Shown here: in pieces, positions 49,448 through 59,005 of the stretch
Position numbering within the stretch: position 1 is the stretch's first letter
Layout of the letters: every line of letters starts with the position of its first letter
NCBI GenBank assembly: GCA_021300575.1
Contig: JAJTDM010000053.1
Span: 1 to 64,000, forward strand
DNA length: 64,000 bases
DNA from: Rubrivivax sp.
Lineage (GTDB): Bacteria; Pseudomonadota; Gammaproteobacteria; Burkholderiales; Burkholderiaceae_C
Direction: 5' to 3'
Made by a program: the position numbers and the translations under genes
The notes under the pieces: model-generated
Seen by the model: only the letters and a program-made list of their open reading frames with translations
Told to the model about the DNA's origin: nothing
Databases searched by the model: none

Positions 49448-50268
49448 GTACCGCCCAGTTGCAAGCCGTCATTGACACGGCATGGGAATCGCGCGCGCAG
49501 ATCAATGCCTTGAACGCCCCGGAAGTACGCGAGGCGGTGGAAGCGGTGATCGCGGACCTGAACAAGGGTCGCATCCGGGTCGCCGAGCGTCAGGCGGTGG
49601 GGCAGTGGCAGGTGAACCAGTGGGTGAAGAAGGCCGTGCTGCTGAGCTTTCGGCTGAACGACAACCAGATCATGCGGGCCGGTGACCTCGGCTTCTTCGA
49701 CAAGGTCAAGACGAAGTTCGCCCACCTGGACGAAGCCCAGATGCGCGAGACCGGCGTTCGCGTCGTGCCTCCCGCAGTGGCGCGCCGTGGCAGCTACATC
49801 GCCAAGGGCGTGGTGCTGATGCCGTCGTACGTCAACATCGGCGCCTACGTCGACGAAGGGACCATGGTCGACACCTGGGCCACCGTGGGCTCCTGCGCGC
49901 AGATCGGCAAGAACGTGCACCTGTCCGGCGGCGTGGGCATTGGCGGCGTGCTGGAGCCGCTCCAGGCCAACCCCACCATCATCGAAGACAACTGCTTCAT
50001 CGGCGCGCGTTCGGAGGTGGTGGAGGGCGTGATCGTCGAGGAGAACTCGGTCCTGAGCATGGGCGTGTACATCGGGCAGAGCACCAAGATCTACGACCGT
50101 GCCACGGGCGAGGTGCATTACGGCCGGGTGCCTGCGGGCTCGGTGGTGGTCAGCGGCAGCCTGCCGTCTGCCGATGGCAAGTACAGCCTGTACTGCGCGG
50201 TGATCGTCAAGAAGGTCGATGCGCAGACCCGCGCCAAGACCAGCATCAACGAACTGCTGCGTTCCTGA
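49444..50268 (+). CDS. dapD: Tetrahydrodipicolinate N-succinyltransferase
   Basis: DapD transfers succinate from succinyl-CoA to tetrahydrodipicolinate. The 274-residue protein has an N-terminal helical part, then hexapeptide repeats forming a left-handed beta helix (about 100-230: [27 protein letters not shown] and [11 protein letters not shown]). It is complete and trimeric in the family. It is coupled to dapC. dapE, needed for a later step, is not in this cluster. Confidence 0.97.
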   Translation: MSTAQLQAVIDTAWESRAQINALNAPEVREAVEAVIADLNKGRIRVAERQAVGQWQVNQWVKKAVLLSFRLNDNQIMRAGDLGFFDKVKTKFAHLDEAQMRETGVRVVPPAVARRGSYIAKGVVLMPSYVNIGAYVDEGTMVDTWATVGSCAQIGKNVHLSGGVGIGGVLEPLQANPTIIEDNCFIGARSEVVEGVIVEENSVLSMGVYIGQSTKIYDRATGEVHYGRVPAGSVVVSGSLPSADGKYSLYCAVIVKKVDAQTRAKTSINELLRS

Positions 50269-50299
50269 CCCCCTGACGGCTTCGGCGTCGCCCCGAGCT

Positions 50300-51508
50300 A
50301 TGTCCGGCAACATGGAGAAGGTGCTGCGCCTGATGGTGCAGCGCCAGGCGTCGGACGTGTATCTGTCCACTGGCGCCCCGGTCCAGTTCAAGATCCACGG
50401 CACCACAGTGCCGATGTCCGACCAGCCCCTGACCGCGGCACAAGTGCGGGCCTTGATCTCCGAGGTGGTTGCACCGGAACATCTGGCCGAGCTCGATGCG
50501 TCGGGCGAGCTCAACGTGGGCGTGCAGGTGCGCGAGGGCGGACTGTTCAGGTTGTCCGCCTTCCGCCAGAGCGGATCGATCGCAGCAGTGCTGCGCTGCA
50601 TCCCGAGCGACATTCCAACACTGGCAGAACTGGGCCTGCCCGCGACGCTGGAAAGCCTGATCCTGGAACGCAGGGGCCTGGTGCTGATGGTGGGCGCCAC
50701 GGGCACCGGCAAGAGCACCACGCTGGCCGCCATGCTGGAGCATCGCAACCGCAACCTGAGCGGCCACATCCTCACCATCGAAGACCCGGTGGAGTTCCAG
50801 TTCACCCACAAGAAGTCGGTGGTCAACCAACGTGAGGTCGGACGCGACACAGCGTCGTTGCACGTGGCGCTGCGCAATGCCCTTCGCCAGGCCCCGGACG
50901 TGATCCTGATCGGCGAGATCCGCGACCGCGAAACGATGTCTGCGGCCTTGTCCTACGCGCTGTCGGGCCACCTGGTGGTGGCCACCCTGCATGCCAACAA
51001 CAGCTACCACGCGCTGGGCCGCATCCTGAGCCTGTACCCTGCAGACGCCCGCACGGCGCTGCTGTCGGATCTGGCAGCCGGGCTCAAGGCCGTGGTGGCC
51101 CAGCGGCTGCTGCGCTCCACGACCGGCGGACGCGTTCCGGCGGTGGAAGTCATGATGAACACGAAGTTCGTTGGCGAACTCATCGAGCGCGGTGACTTCA
51201 ACGGCGTGAGAGACGCCATGGAGAAGTCAATGACCCCCGGCTCCCAGACGTTCGAGCAAGACCTGGCCCGCATGGTCCTGGCCGGCCAGGTCAGCCGTGA
51301 CGAGGCCCTGCAGCAGGCCGACTCCGCCAGTAACTTGATGTGGCGCCTGCAACATGACAGTGCGGGCGCCGCCGGGGCCCCACCGGTGCCCGCCGGGTCT
51401 TCCACGAAGGACCGGCCGGACACGAACCCCTCGCATCCCGGGCCTGCTTCGGCGGCACCCTCCACCAGCGGCGCACGGCCACCGCAGTTTCCTGAGCTCA
51501 GCGGCTGA
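50300..51508 (+). CDS. pilU: PilU-like twitching motility ATPase
   Basis: This 402-residue PilT/PilU secretion-type ATPase has Walker A GATGTGKST (about 132-140), the EDPVEF Asp box, a Walker B around ILIGEIRDRETM (about 202-213) and a HANN-type His box. The N-terminal SGNMEKVLRLMVQRQASDVYL resembles PilU. A Pro/Ser/Ala-rich C-terminal tail of about 45 residues is extra. PilU assists PilT in type IV pilus retraction. No pilT or other pilus gene is adjacent; instead it sits 32 bases after dapD. Confidence 0.9.
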   Translation: MSGNMEKVLRLMVQRQASDVYLSTGAPVQFKIHGTTVPMSDQPLTAAQVRALISEVVAPEHLAELDASGELNVGVQVREGGLFRLSAFRQSGSIAAVLRCIPSDIPTLAELGLPATLESLILERRGLVLMVGATGTGKSTTLAAMLEHRNRNLSGHILTIEDPVEFQFTHKKSVVNQREVGRDTASLHVALRNALRQAPDVILIGEIRDRETMSAALSYALSGHLVVATLHANNSYHALGRILSLYPADARTALLSDLAAGLKAVVAQRLLRSTTGGRVPAVEVMMNTKFVGELIERGDFNGVRDAMEKSMTPGSQTFEQDLARMVLAGQVSRDEALQQADSASNLMWRLQHDSAGAAGAPPVPAGSSTKDRPDTNPSHPGPASAAPSTSGARPPQFPELSG

Positions 51509-51551
51509 TGCGGAACCCCGAACGGGTCCCAGGCCGCCCATCACCTGCCAC

Positions 51552-52448
51552 ATGAACGTTCTGGAACTGATCGAGCGCAGCAGCGCCCGCCTGGAGAAGG
51601 CGGGCGTTTCGTTTGGGCACGGCACCACCAATGCCTTTGACGAGGCGGCCTGGCTGGTGCTGTGGCGTCTGGGGGGGCCCCTGGATGCGCTGGACGACGT
51701 GGCCGAGCAACTCCTGAGTGCCGAGCAGTGCGCCGCCGTGGAAGCGCTGGTGGACCAGCGCATCGCCACCCGCCAACCCGCGGCCTACCTGACAGGTGAA
51801 GCCTGGTTGCAGGGCGTGCCGTTCTTCGTTGATGCACGGACCATCGTGCCGCGCTCCTTGATCGCTGAAGTGATGTGCGAGGGCACGCTGGATGCTTGGC
51901 TGGAGGCAAGGCAGGAAGCCGGGCCGGAGACCGATGGAGCTCGCACCCCGCGGGTGCTGGACCTGTGCACCGGCAACGGCAGCCTGGCCGTCCTGGCGGC
52001 CCTGTGCTGGCCGCAGGCGCAGGTGGAGGGCACGGACCTCAGCGCCGAAGCGTTGGCCGTGGCGCAGCGCAACGTGCAGCGCCACGCCTTGGAGGCGCGG
52101 GTGACCCTGCGGCAGGGTGACGGCCTGGCGGCCGCCCGCGGCCCGTATGACCTGATCTTGTGCAACCCGCCCTACGTCAATCGCGCCTCCATGCAGACCC
52201 TGCCCCCCGAATACCGCGCCGAGCCGGCGCTGGCCCTGGACGGCGGACTCGACGGCATGGACTTCGTCCGCCCACTGCTGGCCCAGGCCGCTGCCCACCT
52301 TCGGCCCGGCGGCGTGCTGGTGCTGGAGATCGGCCACGAGCGGGCTCACTTCGAGGCGGCGTTCCCCACCCTGTCGCCGCTGTGGCTGAGCACCAGCGTC
52401 GGTGACGATCAGGTGCTGCTGCTCACACGTGAGGACCTCGCATCATGA
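51552..52448 (+). CDS. prmB: 50S ribosomal protein L3 N5-glutamine methyltransferase
   Basis: PrmB methylates a glutamine of ribosomal protein L3. The 298-residue protein has an N-terminal helical region (PAAYLTGEAWLQGVPFFVD), the SAM motif LDLCTGNGSLA (136-146) and the catalytic NPPY (205-208). Release factor methyltransferase PrmC has the same motifs, but the VPRSLIAEV context and gene order favour PrmB. Its stop overlaps the ABC-F start by four bases. Confidence 0.92.
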   Translation: MNVLELIERSSARLEKAGVSFGHGTTNAFDEAAWLVLWRLGGPLDALDDVAEQLLSAEQCAAVEALVDQRIATRQPAAYLTGEAWLQGVPFFVDARTIVPRSLIAEVMCEGTLDAWLEARQEAGPETDGARTPRVLDLCTGNGSLAVLAALCWPQAQVEGTDLSAEALAVAQRNVQRHALEARVTLRQGDGLAAARGPYDLILCNPPYVNRASMQTLPPEYRAEPALALDGGLDGMDFVRPLLAQAAAHLRPGGVLVLEIGHERAHFEAAFPTLSPLWLSTSVGDDQVLLLTREDLAS

Positions 52449-54625
52449 TCACCGTGCGCGATGTCACGCTGCGGCGCGGCGCCAAGGTCGTCTTGCAAGG
52501 CACCACCTTCACCCTGAACCCGGGCGAGAAGGCCAGCCTGGTGGGGCGCAACGGCGCGGGCAAGTCCAGCCTGTTCTCGCTGCTGACCGGCCGCCTGCAC
52601 GCGGATGCGGGCGAGGTGGAGATTCCCCCGCGCTGGCAGGTGGGCGAGGTGGCCCAGCACATGCCGGAAACCGCCGACGGCGCCACCGACTTCGTGCTCG
52701 AAGGCGACCTGCCGCTGCAACGCGCGCAGGTGGCGCTGCGGGCCGCCGAAGCCGCCGATGACGGCCACGCCATGGCCGAGGCGCACGCCTTGCTGGACGA
52801 GGCTGGCGCCTTTGACGCCCGCTCGCGTGCCCAGGCCTTGCTGCTGGGCCTGGGCTTTCGGACCACCCAGCTCGATGCGCCCGTCAACAGCTTCTCGGGT
52901 GGTTGGCGCATGCGGCTGCAACTGGCACGCGCGCTGATGTGCCCGGCCGACCTGCTGCTGCTGGACGAGCCCACCAACCACCTCGACCTGGACGCCCTGG
53001 TGTGGCTGGAAGCCTGGCTGCAGCGCTACGCCGGCACATTGGTGGTGATCAGCCACGACCGGGAGTTCCTGGACGCCGTGACCCGCGTGACACTGCACCT
53101 GGACGAGTGCAAGGTCACGCGCTACGGCGGCAACTACACCGCTTTCGAGAGCATGCGCGCCGAGCGCATGTCGCAGGCCCAGGCGGCGTTCGACAAGCAG
53201 CAGGACCGCATCGCCCACCTGCAGCGCTTCATCGACCGATTCAAGGCCAAGGCCACCAAGGCCAAGCAGGCGCAGAGCCGTGTCAAGGCCCTCGCGCGCA
53301 TGGAAAAGCTGGCCCCGATGCTCACGGCCAGCGACTTCGCCTTCGAGTTCCGCGAGCCTGTGAGTCTGCCCAACCCGATGCTGGCGCTGCGCGACGTGGA
53401 GTGCGGTTACCGCAGCGCGAGCGGCGATGGCGCAGAGGCAACTGCGGGGCAGAAGACCACCGCCATCGTCCGCCACGTCACCCGCACGGTCATGGCCGGT
53501 CAGCGCATCGGCATCCTGGGGGCCAACGGCCAGGGCAAGTCCACCCTGGTGAAGACCATCGCCCGTGCCCTGCCGGCGCTGGGCGGCACGGTCACCGAGG
53601 GCAAGGGCCTCGCGGTGGGCTACTTCGCGCAGCAGGAGATGGACCTGCTGCACGCCGACGACACCCCGCTGCAGCTGATGACGCGCCTGGCCCGCGAGGC
53701 GGCGCCGCCGGGCACCGACACGCGCGAGCAGGCGCTGCGCAACTACCTCGGGCAGTTCCGCTTCGAGGGCGACATGGTGCAGCAGCCGGTGGGCACCTTG
53801 TCGGGCGGAGAGCGCGCCCGTCTGGTGCTGGCCACCATCGTCTGGCAGCGACCCAACCTGCTGCTGCTGGACGAGCCCACCAACCACCTGGACCTGAACA
53901 CGCGCGAGGCGCTGTCGATTGCCCTCAACGAGTTCGAGGGCACCGTGCTGCTGGTCAGCCACGACCGCGCGCTGCTGCGCGAGGTGTGCGACGAGTTCTG
54001 GCTGGTCACGCGGGGCGGCGTCGAACCCTTCGACGGCGACCTGGACGACTACCAGCGCTGGCTGCTGGAGGTGAGCCGGGCCGTGGCACGCGGGCAGGAG
54101 ATTCCCAAGCCTGGAGCAGTGAATGCAGCACCGGCACCCGCCACGACGGGCGCCCGGGGGAACACGGCCGCAGCGACGGCGGTGTCGTCCAACGCGGCAG
54201 GAAATGGGGCCGGGAATGGGACGGTGAGCGGGACAGGAAACGGGTCCGGAATTGCCGCGGTGGCGCCCAAGACCGCATCCGGCGCCTCGGGTGCAAAGGC
54301 TGCCGCGGGCGCGTCAGCTCCCTCGCCACAAACTCACGAACGCGGCGCGGACGACCGCAAGGCGCGGGCGCAGGCGCGCCAACGACTGTCCGACGCCACG
54401 CGCCCCATGCGCAACGAGATCGCGCAGATCGACAAACGCCTGGAGAAACTGGGTCAGGAGCGCACGGCCGCCGAGACGGCGCTGTCCACAGGCACGGCCA
54501 GCCCGGCCGAGATAGCCGACCTGGGCCGCAGCCTCAACCACATCGCCGCCGAAACGGCCATGCTGGAGGAGCGCTGGTTGGAGCTGCAGGAGCAGATCGA
54601 AGCCTTGCAGGCCGAGGGGCTGTGA
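52445..54625 (+). CDS. ABC-F family ATPase (YheS/Uup-like)
   Basis: This soluble 726-residue protein has two ABC domains. The first has GRNGAGKSS (34-42), FSGGWRMRL and LLDEPTNHLDLDALVWLE. The second has GANGQGKST, LSGGERARLVL and LLDEPTNHLDLNTREALS. An inter-domain linker with KAKQAQSRVKALARMEKL fits the P-site tRNA interaction motif. The C-terminal part (about 560-640) is a Gly/Asn/Ala-rich low-complexity stretch followed by a charged coiled coil (about 650-720). ABC-F proteins act on the ribosome; the target is unknown. ATGA overlap with prmB. Confidence 0.94.
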   Translation: MITVRDVTLRRGAKVVLQGTTFTLNPGEKASLVGRNGAGKSSLFSLLTGRLHADAGEVEIPPRWQVGEVAQHMPETADGATDFVLEGDLPLQRAQVALRAAEAADDGHAMAEAHALLDEAGAFDARSRAQALLLGLGFRTTQLDAPVNSFSGGWRMRLQLARALMCPADLLLLDEPTNHLDLDALVWLEAWLQRYAGTLVVISHDREFLDAVTRVTLHLDECKVTRYGGNYTAFESMRAERMSQAQAAFDKQQDRIAHLQRFIDRFKAKATKAKQAQSRVKALARMEKLAPMLTASDFAFEFREPVSLPNPMLALRDVECGYRSASGDGAEATAGQKTTAIVRHVTRTVMAGQRIGILGANGQGKSTLVKTIARALPALGGTVTEGKGLAVGYFAQQEMDLLHADDTPLQLMTRLAREAAPPGTDTREQALRNYLGQFRFEGDMVQQPVGTLSGGERARLVLATIVWQRPNLLLLDEPTNHLDLNTREALSIALNEFEGTVLLVSHDRALLREVCDEFWLVTRGGVEPFDGDLDDYQRWLLEVSRAVARGQEIPKPGAVNAAPAPATTGARGNTAAATAVSSNAAGNGAGNGTVSGTGNGSGIAAVAPKTASGASGAKAAAGASAPSPQTHERGADDRKARAQARQRLSDATRPMRNEIAQIDKRLEKLGQERTAAETALSTGTASPAEIADLGRSLNHIAAETAMLEERWLELQEQIEALQAEGL

Positions 54626-54657
54626 AGCACTCCCGCGCGGGGAGCCCTGAAAAGCTT

Positions 54658-55692
54658 TCAGGAGAAGGCAGACGCCTGCAGCAATCGCAGCGTCAACTCC
54701 ACCCGGGCCTGGGCGGGGGTGAGCCCGCCCGCTGAAGGCAACGCATCCGCGCCCCCGGGCACGATGCCGCCAGCGGCGCATCGGGTGGCCCGCAGCACGG
54801 GCACACCCTGCGAAACTGCGTGCAGCAAGGCCGCTTCCAGGTCCTGGTGCACCGTACCGTTGCCGGTGCCGGCCACCACCAGACCCCGAACACCCGAGGT
54901 CACCAGCGCCTGCACGGCCCGCGGGCCGGCGCCCGCGTGGCTGGAGACGATCTCGACCCAGGGCCAGGCTTCGGGGTCCTCGGGCAGTCTCAGGCCCAGC
55001 GTCCCCTCGCCTTGCGCAAGGCCTGCACCACCCGCTGTCTCGCCAGGTGTTGGCCCCCCAGCGTTCCACCCGCTCCCCGGCCAGGGTCGGAAGCTCTGCA
55101 GCCGCCCCTCCACCACCTGCCCCAGTGGTCCGGCGTCTGCCGCATTGAAGGCATCGGTGCGGTAGCTGTGCACCTTGCGCACCTCGGCGCCCGCCCACAC
55201 CAGCCCAGCCATCACCAGCACCACGCCGCAGGCCCCTGGCGCCGCGGCCACGGTCACCGCATCCAGCAGGTTCTGCGGGCCATCCGCTTGCAAGGAGGTG
55301 GCCGGCCGCATGGCGGCCGTCAGCACCACGGGCTTGGTGTCCAGGGGCGCCCCCGCGGTGCGATGCAGCAGCCAGGCCGTTTCCTCCAAGGTGTCCGTGC
55401 CGTGGGTGATCACCACCCCGCGCACCTCGGGCCGGGCCAGATGGGCCCGCACCCGCGCCACCAGCGCGGACCAGATCGCAGGGCCCATGTCCTTGCTGTC
55501 GAGTTGCGCCACCTGCTCGGCCTCCAGCGGCCAGCGGGCCAGCGCCGGCACGGCATCCACCAGGGCCTGCACGCCCCGTTGCGCTGAAGCGTAGCCCACG
55601 TTGTCGGTGGCACTCGCGGACGCGCCGGCAATGGTGCCCCCCGTGCCCAGTACCACGATCGTGTTCGCTGCGACGTCTTCTCTTTGCTGCAT
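54658..55692 (-). CDS. L-asparaginase family amidohydrolase
   Basis: This 344-residue enzyme hydrolyses asparagine (possibly glutamine) to the acid and ammonia. The nucleophile Thr20 lies in [10 protein letters not shown], and the second active-site block is HGTDTLEET (97-105). It lacks a signal peptide, so a cytoplasmic location is likely despite type II-like motifs. A Gly/Ala/Pro-rich insertion occupies roughly 215-240. A small CTGAAA/TTTCAG hairpin overlaps its stop codon. It is divergent from lexA and separated by about 108 bases. Confidence 0.92.
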   Translation of the reverse strand: MQQREDVAANTIVVLGTGGTIAGASASATDNVGYASAQRGVQALVDAVPALARWPLEAEQVAQLDSKDMGPAIWSALVARVRAHLARPEVRGVVITHGTDTLEETAWLLHRTAGAPLDTKPVVLTAAMRPATSLQADGPQNLLDAVTVAAAPGACGVVLVMAGLVWAGAEVRKVHSYRTDAFNAADAGPLGQVVEGRLQSFRPWPGSGWNAGGPTPGETAGGAGLAQGEGTLGLRLPEDPEAWPWVEIVSSHAGAGPRAVQALVTSGVRGLVVAGTGNGTVHQDLEAALLHAVSQGVPVLRATRCAAGGIVPGGADALPSAGGLTPAQARVELTLRLLQASAFS

Positions 55693-55729
55693 CAAAGGCC
55701 TTCGCACGTGTGCGTCCGGGCTCCACAGC

Positions 55730-55758
55730 TTGCCACGCCCGGACATCTGGATGAAAAT
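55730..55758 (+). promoter_or_regulatory. Probable lexA promoter
   Basis: TTGCCA (55730-55735) and GAAAAT (55753-55758) are separated by 17 bases and match the sigma-70 consensus at five and four of six bases. The -10 lies inside the first LexA box, so LexA binding would block RNA polymerase. Confidence 0.55.
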
Positions 55759-55762
55759 ACAG
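55747..55762. promoter_or_regulatory. LexA (SOS) box 1 of lexA
   Basis: CTGG-N8-ACAG matches the CTGT-N8-ACAG operator with one mismatch. It overlaps the likely -10 and lies 38 bases before the lexA ATG. Confidence 0.7.
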
Positions 55763-55765
55763 TCA

Positions 55766-55781
55766 CTGGATACATCACCAG
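55766..55781. promoter_or_regulatory. LexA (SOS) box 2 of lexA
   Basis: CTGG-N8-CCAG is symmetrical and follows box 1 by three bases (19 bases between starts). Tandem boxes are common in lexA promoters and give tight self-repression. Confidence 0.6.
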
Positions 55782-55800
55782 GACACCCCAGGAGACGCCC

Positions 55801-56493
55801 ATGCTCGACGACACCCCCAAGCTGACCGACCGCCAGCAGCAGATCCTGGACCTGGTGCAAAGCGCGATTGAACGCACAGGGGCACCGCCCACCCGGGCGG
55901 AAATCGCGGCCGAGCTGGGCTTCAAGTCGGCCAACGCCGCTGAGGAGCACCTGAAAGCCCTGGCCCGCAAGGGCGTGATCGAGCTGGTGGGGGGCACCTC
56001 GCGCGGCATTCGCTTGAAGTCTGACACATTGCGCGCCCTGAACGAGGCCCGTGCCAACCCCTACGGCAAGCAGTTCTCGCTGCCCCTGCCCGGCTTTGCG
56101 CAACTCACCCTGCCCCTGGTGGGCCGCGTGGCCGCTGGCAGCCCCATCCTGGCGCAGGAGCACATCGACCAGACCTACGTGGTGGAGGCCACGATGTTCC
56201 AGCGCAAGCCCGACTACCTGCTGAAGGTGCGAGGCATGAGCATGCGCGACGCCGGCATCATGGATGGCGACCTGCTGGCCGTGCAGAAGGCCCGCGAGGC
56301 CAAGAACGGGCAGATCGTGGTGGCGCGCCTGGGGGACGAGGTGACGGTCAAGCGCCTGCGCAAGACCCAGCGCCACATCGAGCTCATCCCCGAGAACCCT
56401 GACTTCAGCACCATCGTCGTCTCACCGCAAGACACGAGCTTCGAACTCGAAGGCATTGCGGTGGGCCTGATCCGCAACACGATGCTGATGTGA
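55801..56493 (+). CDS. lexA: SOS repressor LexA
   Basis: LexA represses DNA-damage genes and cleaves itself when RecA filaments form. The 230-residue protein has an N-terminal winged helix ([24 protein letters not shown]), the cleavage bond Ala112-Gly113, and the Ser147/Lys184 dyad ([16 protein letters not shown]). It is complete. AGGAG lies about eight bases before the ATG. Two operator boxes upstream indicate autoregulation. It is convergent with the penicillin acylase gene, seven bases apart. Confidence 0.97.
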   Translation: MLDDTPKLTDRQQQILDLVQSAIERTGAPPTRAEIAAELGFKSANAAEEHLKALARKGVIELVGGTSRGIRLKSDTLRALNEARANPYGKQFSLPLPGFAQLTLPLVGRVAAGSPILAQEHIDQTYVVEATMFQRKPDYLLKVRGMSMRDAGIMDGDLLAVQKAREAKNGQIVVARLGDEVTVKRLRKTQRHIELIPENPDFSTIVVSPQDTSFELEGIAVGLIRNTMLM

Positions 56494-56500
56494 GGCCCTT

Positions 56501-59002
56501 TCAGGGCGCCGGCGTGATGACCAGCCGGCCCCCTGCTGTGGCCTGGGCCTCCTCCACCCAAAGCGGCACATAGTCGCCGCGCACCCAGGCATCCTTGAAG
56601 CTGCGGTAGCCCGTGGCCCAGGGCAGGCCGCTCTGGCCGGTGCTGTGCATCACGCGCGACTGCCGAGGGTCGGCCAGGTCGTACAGCGCGCGCAGGCTCG
56701 GCCCGTGGTCGTTGAGGTAGAGCTCATTGGTGACAGCATCAGGGCGCAAGCTCACGCGCGACACGTTGACGGTATACGTGTCACCGCCGACGGGCCGACG
56801 CAGCTCAAACAGCTGCGCCAGTGCACGCACTCGGCTGAACGGGCGGTGTTCTGACACGGCCTGGTGCGCCTGGCCCCAGCGCCAGGCGGCCGGGTCCTGG
56901 CCGAATCGAGCCGAGAGTTCGTCCAGCGCCGCCGCCATCGCGTGGGCCGACATGTCGCTGCAGGTCTCCACGGCAGGCGTGCGTTTGTCGTCGCACCACC
57001 AGGCGTCGCGCCGCTCCAGGATGCCCTCCACGGCGTCGCGGAAAGTGCGGCTGGGAAACACCTTGGCGAAGGCCTCCTCGCTGCCAAACTCGTCCGCGAG
57101 CAGCGCCTTGGTGAGATGCCGCACCCAGGCCCAGTGGATCAGGGGGGCGGCCTTGTCGGCCGCCATGGTGCCGTCCCAACCCGCCAGCTGGGCTTGGGCC
57201 GCCGCGGTCAGCGCGTGCGCGGGCCGCGCGCCCTGCAACCAGGGCAGCAGCTTGACGGCGGCCAGAGACACCACGTCACCGTGCATGCGCGCCAGGTCGT
57301 CGAGCGAGTGCTTGGGGCGCTGCTCCAGCAACTGCTCGATACGCTGCTGGCGCCAGGGCGCGGCCCAGTCGCTGCTGATGTGGTGCGGGTAGTCCGGCGC
57401 GTGAATACGCTGGTTGGCGGTGGCCAGCCAGCCGCGCTCGGGGTCGAACTCGCGCGGCGTCTCGTCCTGCGGCACCCAGCCGGCCCAGTCGTAGCGGGCG
57501 TCCCAGCCGGGGGCAGGGGCCAGGCCCTTGAGGTCGTTGTCGGGTCGGCGCAGCGGCACCCTGCCCGCGGCCACGAAGCCGATCCGCCCTGCGCGATCGG
57601 CCACCACCATGTTCTGCATCGGCGCCACCCAGGCGCGAGAGGCCTGCACGAAGGCCTCGACCGAGGTGGCCCGCATCATCTTGAGCCCGGCGCCCACCGG
57701 ATCGGTGTCCGGGTCCAGCGCCGTCCAGCGCATGGCCAGCACAAGATCTGGCGAACCGCCCTTGGCACCCACCAGGTCTGCCGCGGTGCCGGCGTCGGAG
57801 ATGACCGGCCCGTGGCGGGTGCTGCGCACCTTCAGGCGCACCGGCTCGCTGCGGCCCTTGACGCGGATCTCCTCATCCACTGTGCTGAAAGCCGCCCAGC
57901 CGGAGGGCGTCTGGTACTGCGCGGCATCACCCGCCTTCAGGCGCTCCAGGTACAGGTCCTGGACATCCGGGCCGGTGTTGGTGAAGCCCCAGGCGACGTC
58001 AGCGTTCTGACCCAGCACGATGGAGGGCACGCCGGGCATGGTGGCACCGGCAGCCCGCAGCCCCGGAGCCTCGAGGCGTGCGAAGTACCACAGCGCCGGG
58101 GCGCTGAGCTTGAGGTGCGGGTCGTTGGCCAGCAGGGGCGCGCCCGTGGTGGTGCGCTTGCCCGCCAGCACCCAGTTGTTGGAGCCCACCCCCTCCACGC
58201 CCGAAGGTGGCGCCTGCTCGGGCAAGCTCAGCCAGGACTGGGTGGCGCCGGTCGCACCGATCTTCAGTTCACGGTACAGGGTCGAGACGTCGGCCGTTGC
58301 TGCGGGCGGTTCGCCCGGATAAGGCGGCATCAGTTCGTGGACGCGCTGCGCCGGGAAGGTCAATGCCAGCCGCATGCGCTGCAACTCGCTGTTCCAGTTG
58401 CCGCCCAGGTCCCAGGCCATCATGATGGCCCACGCCAGGCTGTCCACCGGCGTCCAGTCCTCGGGCTGCAGGCCCAGGATCAGGTACTCAGGGGGGCGGG
58501 CGCCCAGCGCCTGGCGCAACACGGCATTGATGCCTGCGGCATAAGCCTGCAGCACTTCACGCGACTCGCCCTGGGTGGCCTCCCACTGGGCCTGTGCGGC
58601 ACGCCGCACACCCAGCGCGCGCAGAAAGCGGTCGGTCTCCAGCGCCCCTTCGCCGAAGGCCTCGGCCAGGCGGCCTGAGCCGACGCGGCGGTGGGTTTCG
58701 AGCTGCCACAGACGGTCCTGTGCATGCGCCACCCCCAGCCCGAACATCACGTCGCGCACACTGGCGGCGCGGATCGTCGGGATACCCTGCGCGTCGCGCA
58801 GGATGCGGATCTCGCCGCTCGCGCCGGCAAGCTGCAGGGTGCCGTTGGTCGCAGGGGTGGCCCGCCACATGTAGAGCCCAGCCGCGGCCGCTGCCATCAG
58901 CAGCAGGCCCGTAGCAGCCCACAGCAGACGCGCGCCCCAGACACGCCACACCGGCCGGACGGCTCCCGTGCGGCCCGCAGCCCGGTCCTGCGTCGCGCTC
59001 AC
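56501..59002 (-). CDS. Penicillin acylase family protein (N-terminal nucleophile hydrolase)
   Basis: This 833-residue protein is of the type matured by self-cleavage into alpha and beta chains. An N-terminal membrane/signal segment (about 24-46) directs it to the periplasm or inner membrane. The beta-chain nucleophile is Ser274 in GVGSNNWVLAG, the calcium and substrate-binding parts follow, and the RNRL-type region appears as TANQRIHAPDYP. Relatives include acyl-homoserine lactone and beta-lactam acylases. Substrate cannot be assigned; quorum-signal cleavage is only a possibility. It overlaps nothing, ending three bases before DUF1993. Confidence 0.9.
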   Translation of the reverse strand: MSATQDRAAGRTGAVRPVWRVWGARLLWAATGLLLMAAAAAGLYMWRATPATNGTLQLAGASGEIRILRDAQGIPTIRAASVRDVMFGLGVAHAQDRLWQLETHRRVGSGRLAEAFGEGALETDRFLRALGVRRAAQAQWEATQGESREVLQAYAAGINAVLRQALGARPPEYLILGLQPEDWTPVDSLAWAIMMAWDLGGNWNSELQRMRLALTFPAQRVHELMPPYPGEPPAATADVSTLYRELKIGATGATQSWLSLPEQAPPSGVEGVGSNNWVLAGKRTTTGAPLLANDPHLKLSAPALWYFARLEAPGLRAAGATMPGVPSIVLGQNADVAWGFTNTGPDVQDLYLERLKAGDAAQYQTPSGWAAFSTVDEEIRVKGRSEPVRLKVRSTRHGPVISDAGTAADLVGAKGGSPDLVLAMRWTALDPDTDPVGAGLKMMRATSVEAFVQASRAWVAPMQNMVVADRAGRIGFVAAGRVPLRRPDNDLKGLAPAPGWDARYDWAGWVPQDETPREFDPERGWLATANQRIHAPDYPHHISSDWAAPWRQQRIEQLLEQRPKHSLDDLARMHGDVVSLAAVKLLPWLQGARPAHALTAAAQAQLAGWDGTMAADKAAPLIHWAWVRHLTKALLADEFGSEEAFAKVFPSRTFRDAVEGILERRDAWWCDDKRTPAVETCSDMSAHAMAAALDELSARFGQDPAAWRWGQAHQAVSEHRPFSRVRALAQLFELRRPVGGDTYTVNVSRVSLRPDAVTNELYLNDHGPSLRALYDLADPRQSRVMHSTGQSGLPWATGYRSFKDAWVRGDYVPLWVEEAQATAGGRLVITPAP

Positions 59003-59005
59003 GGC

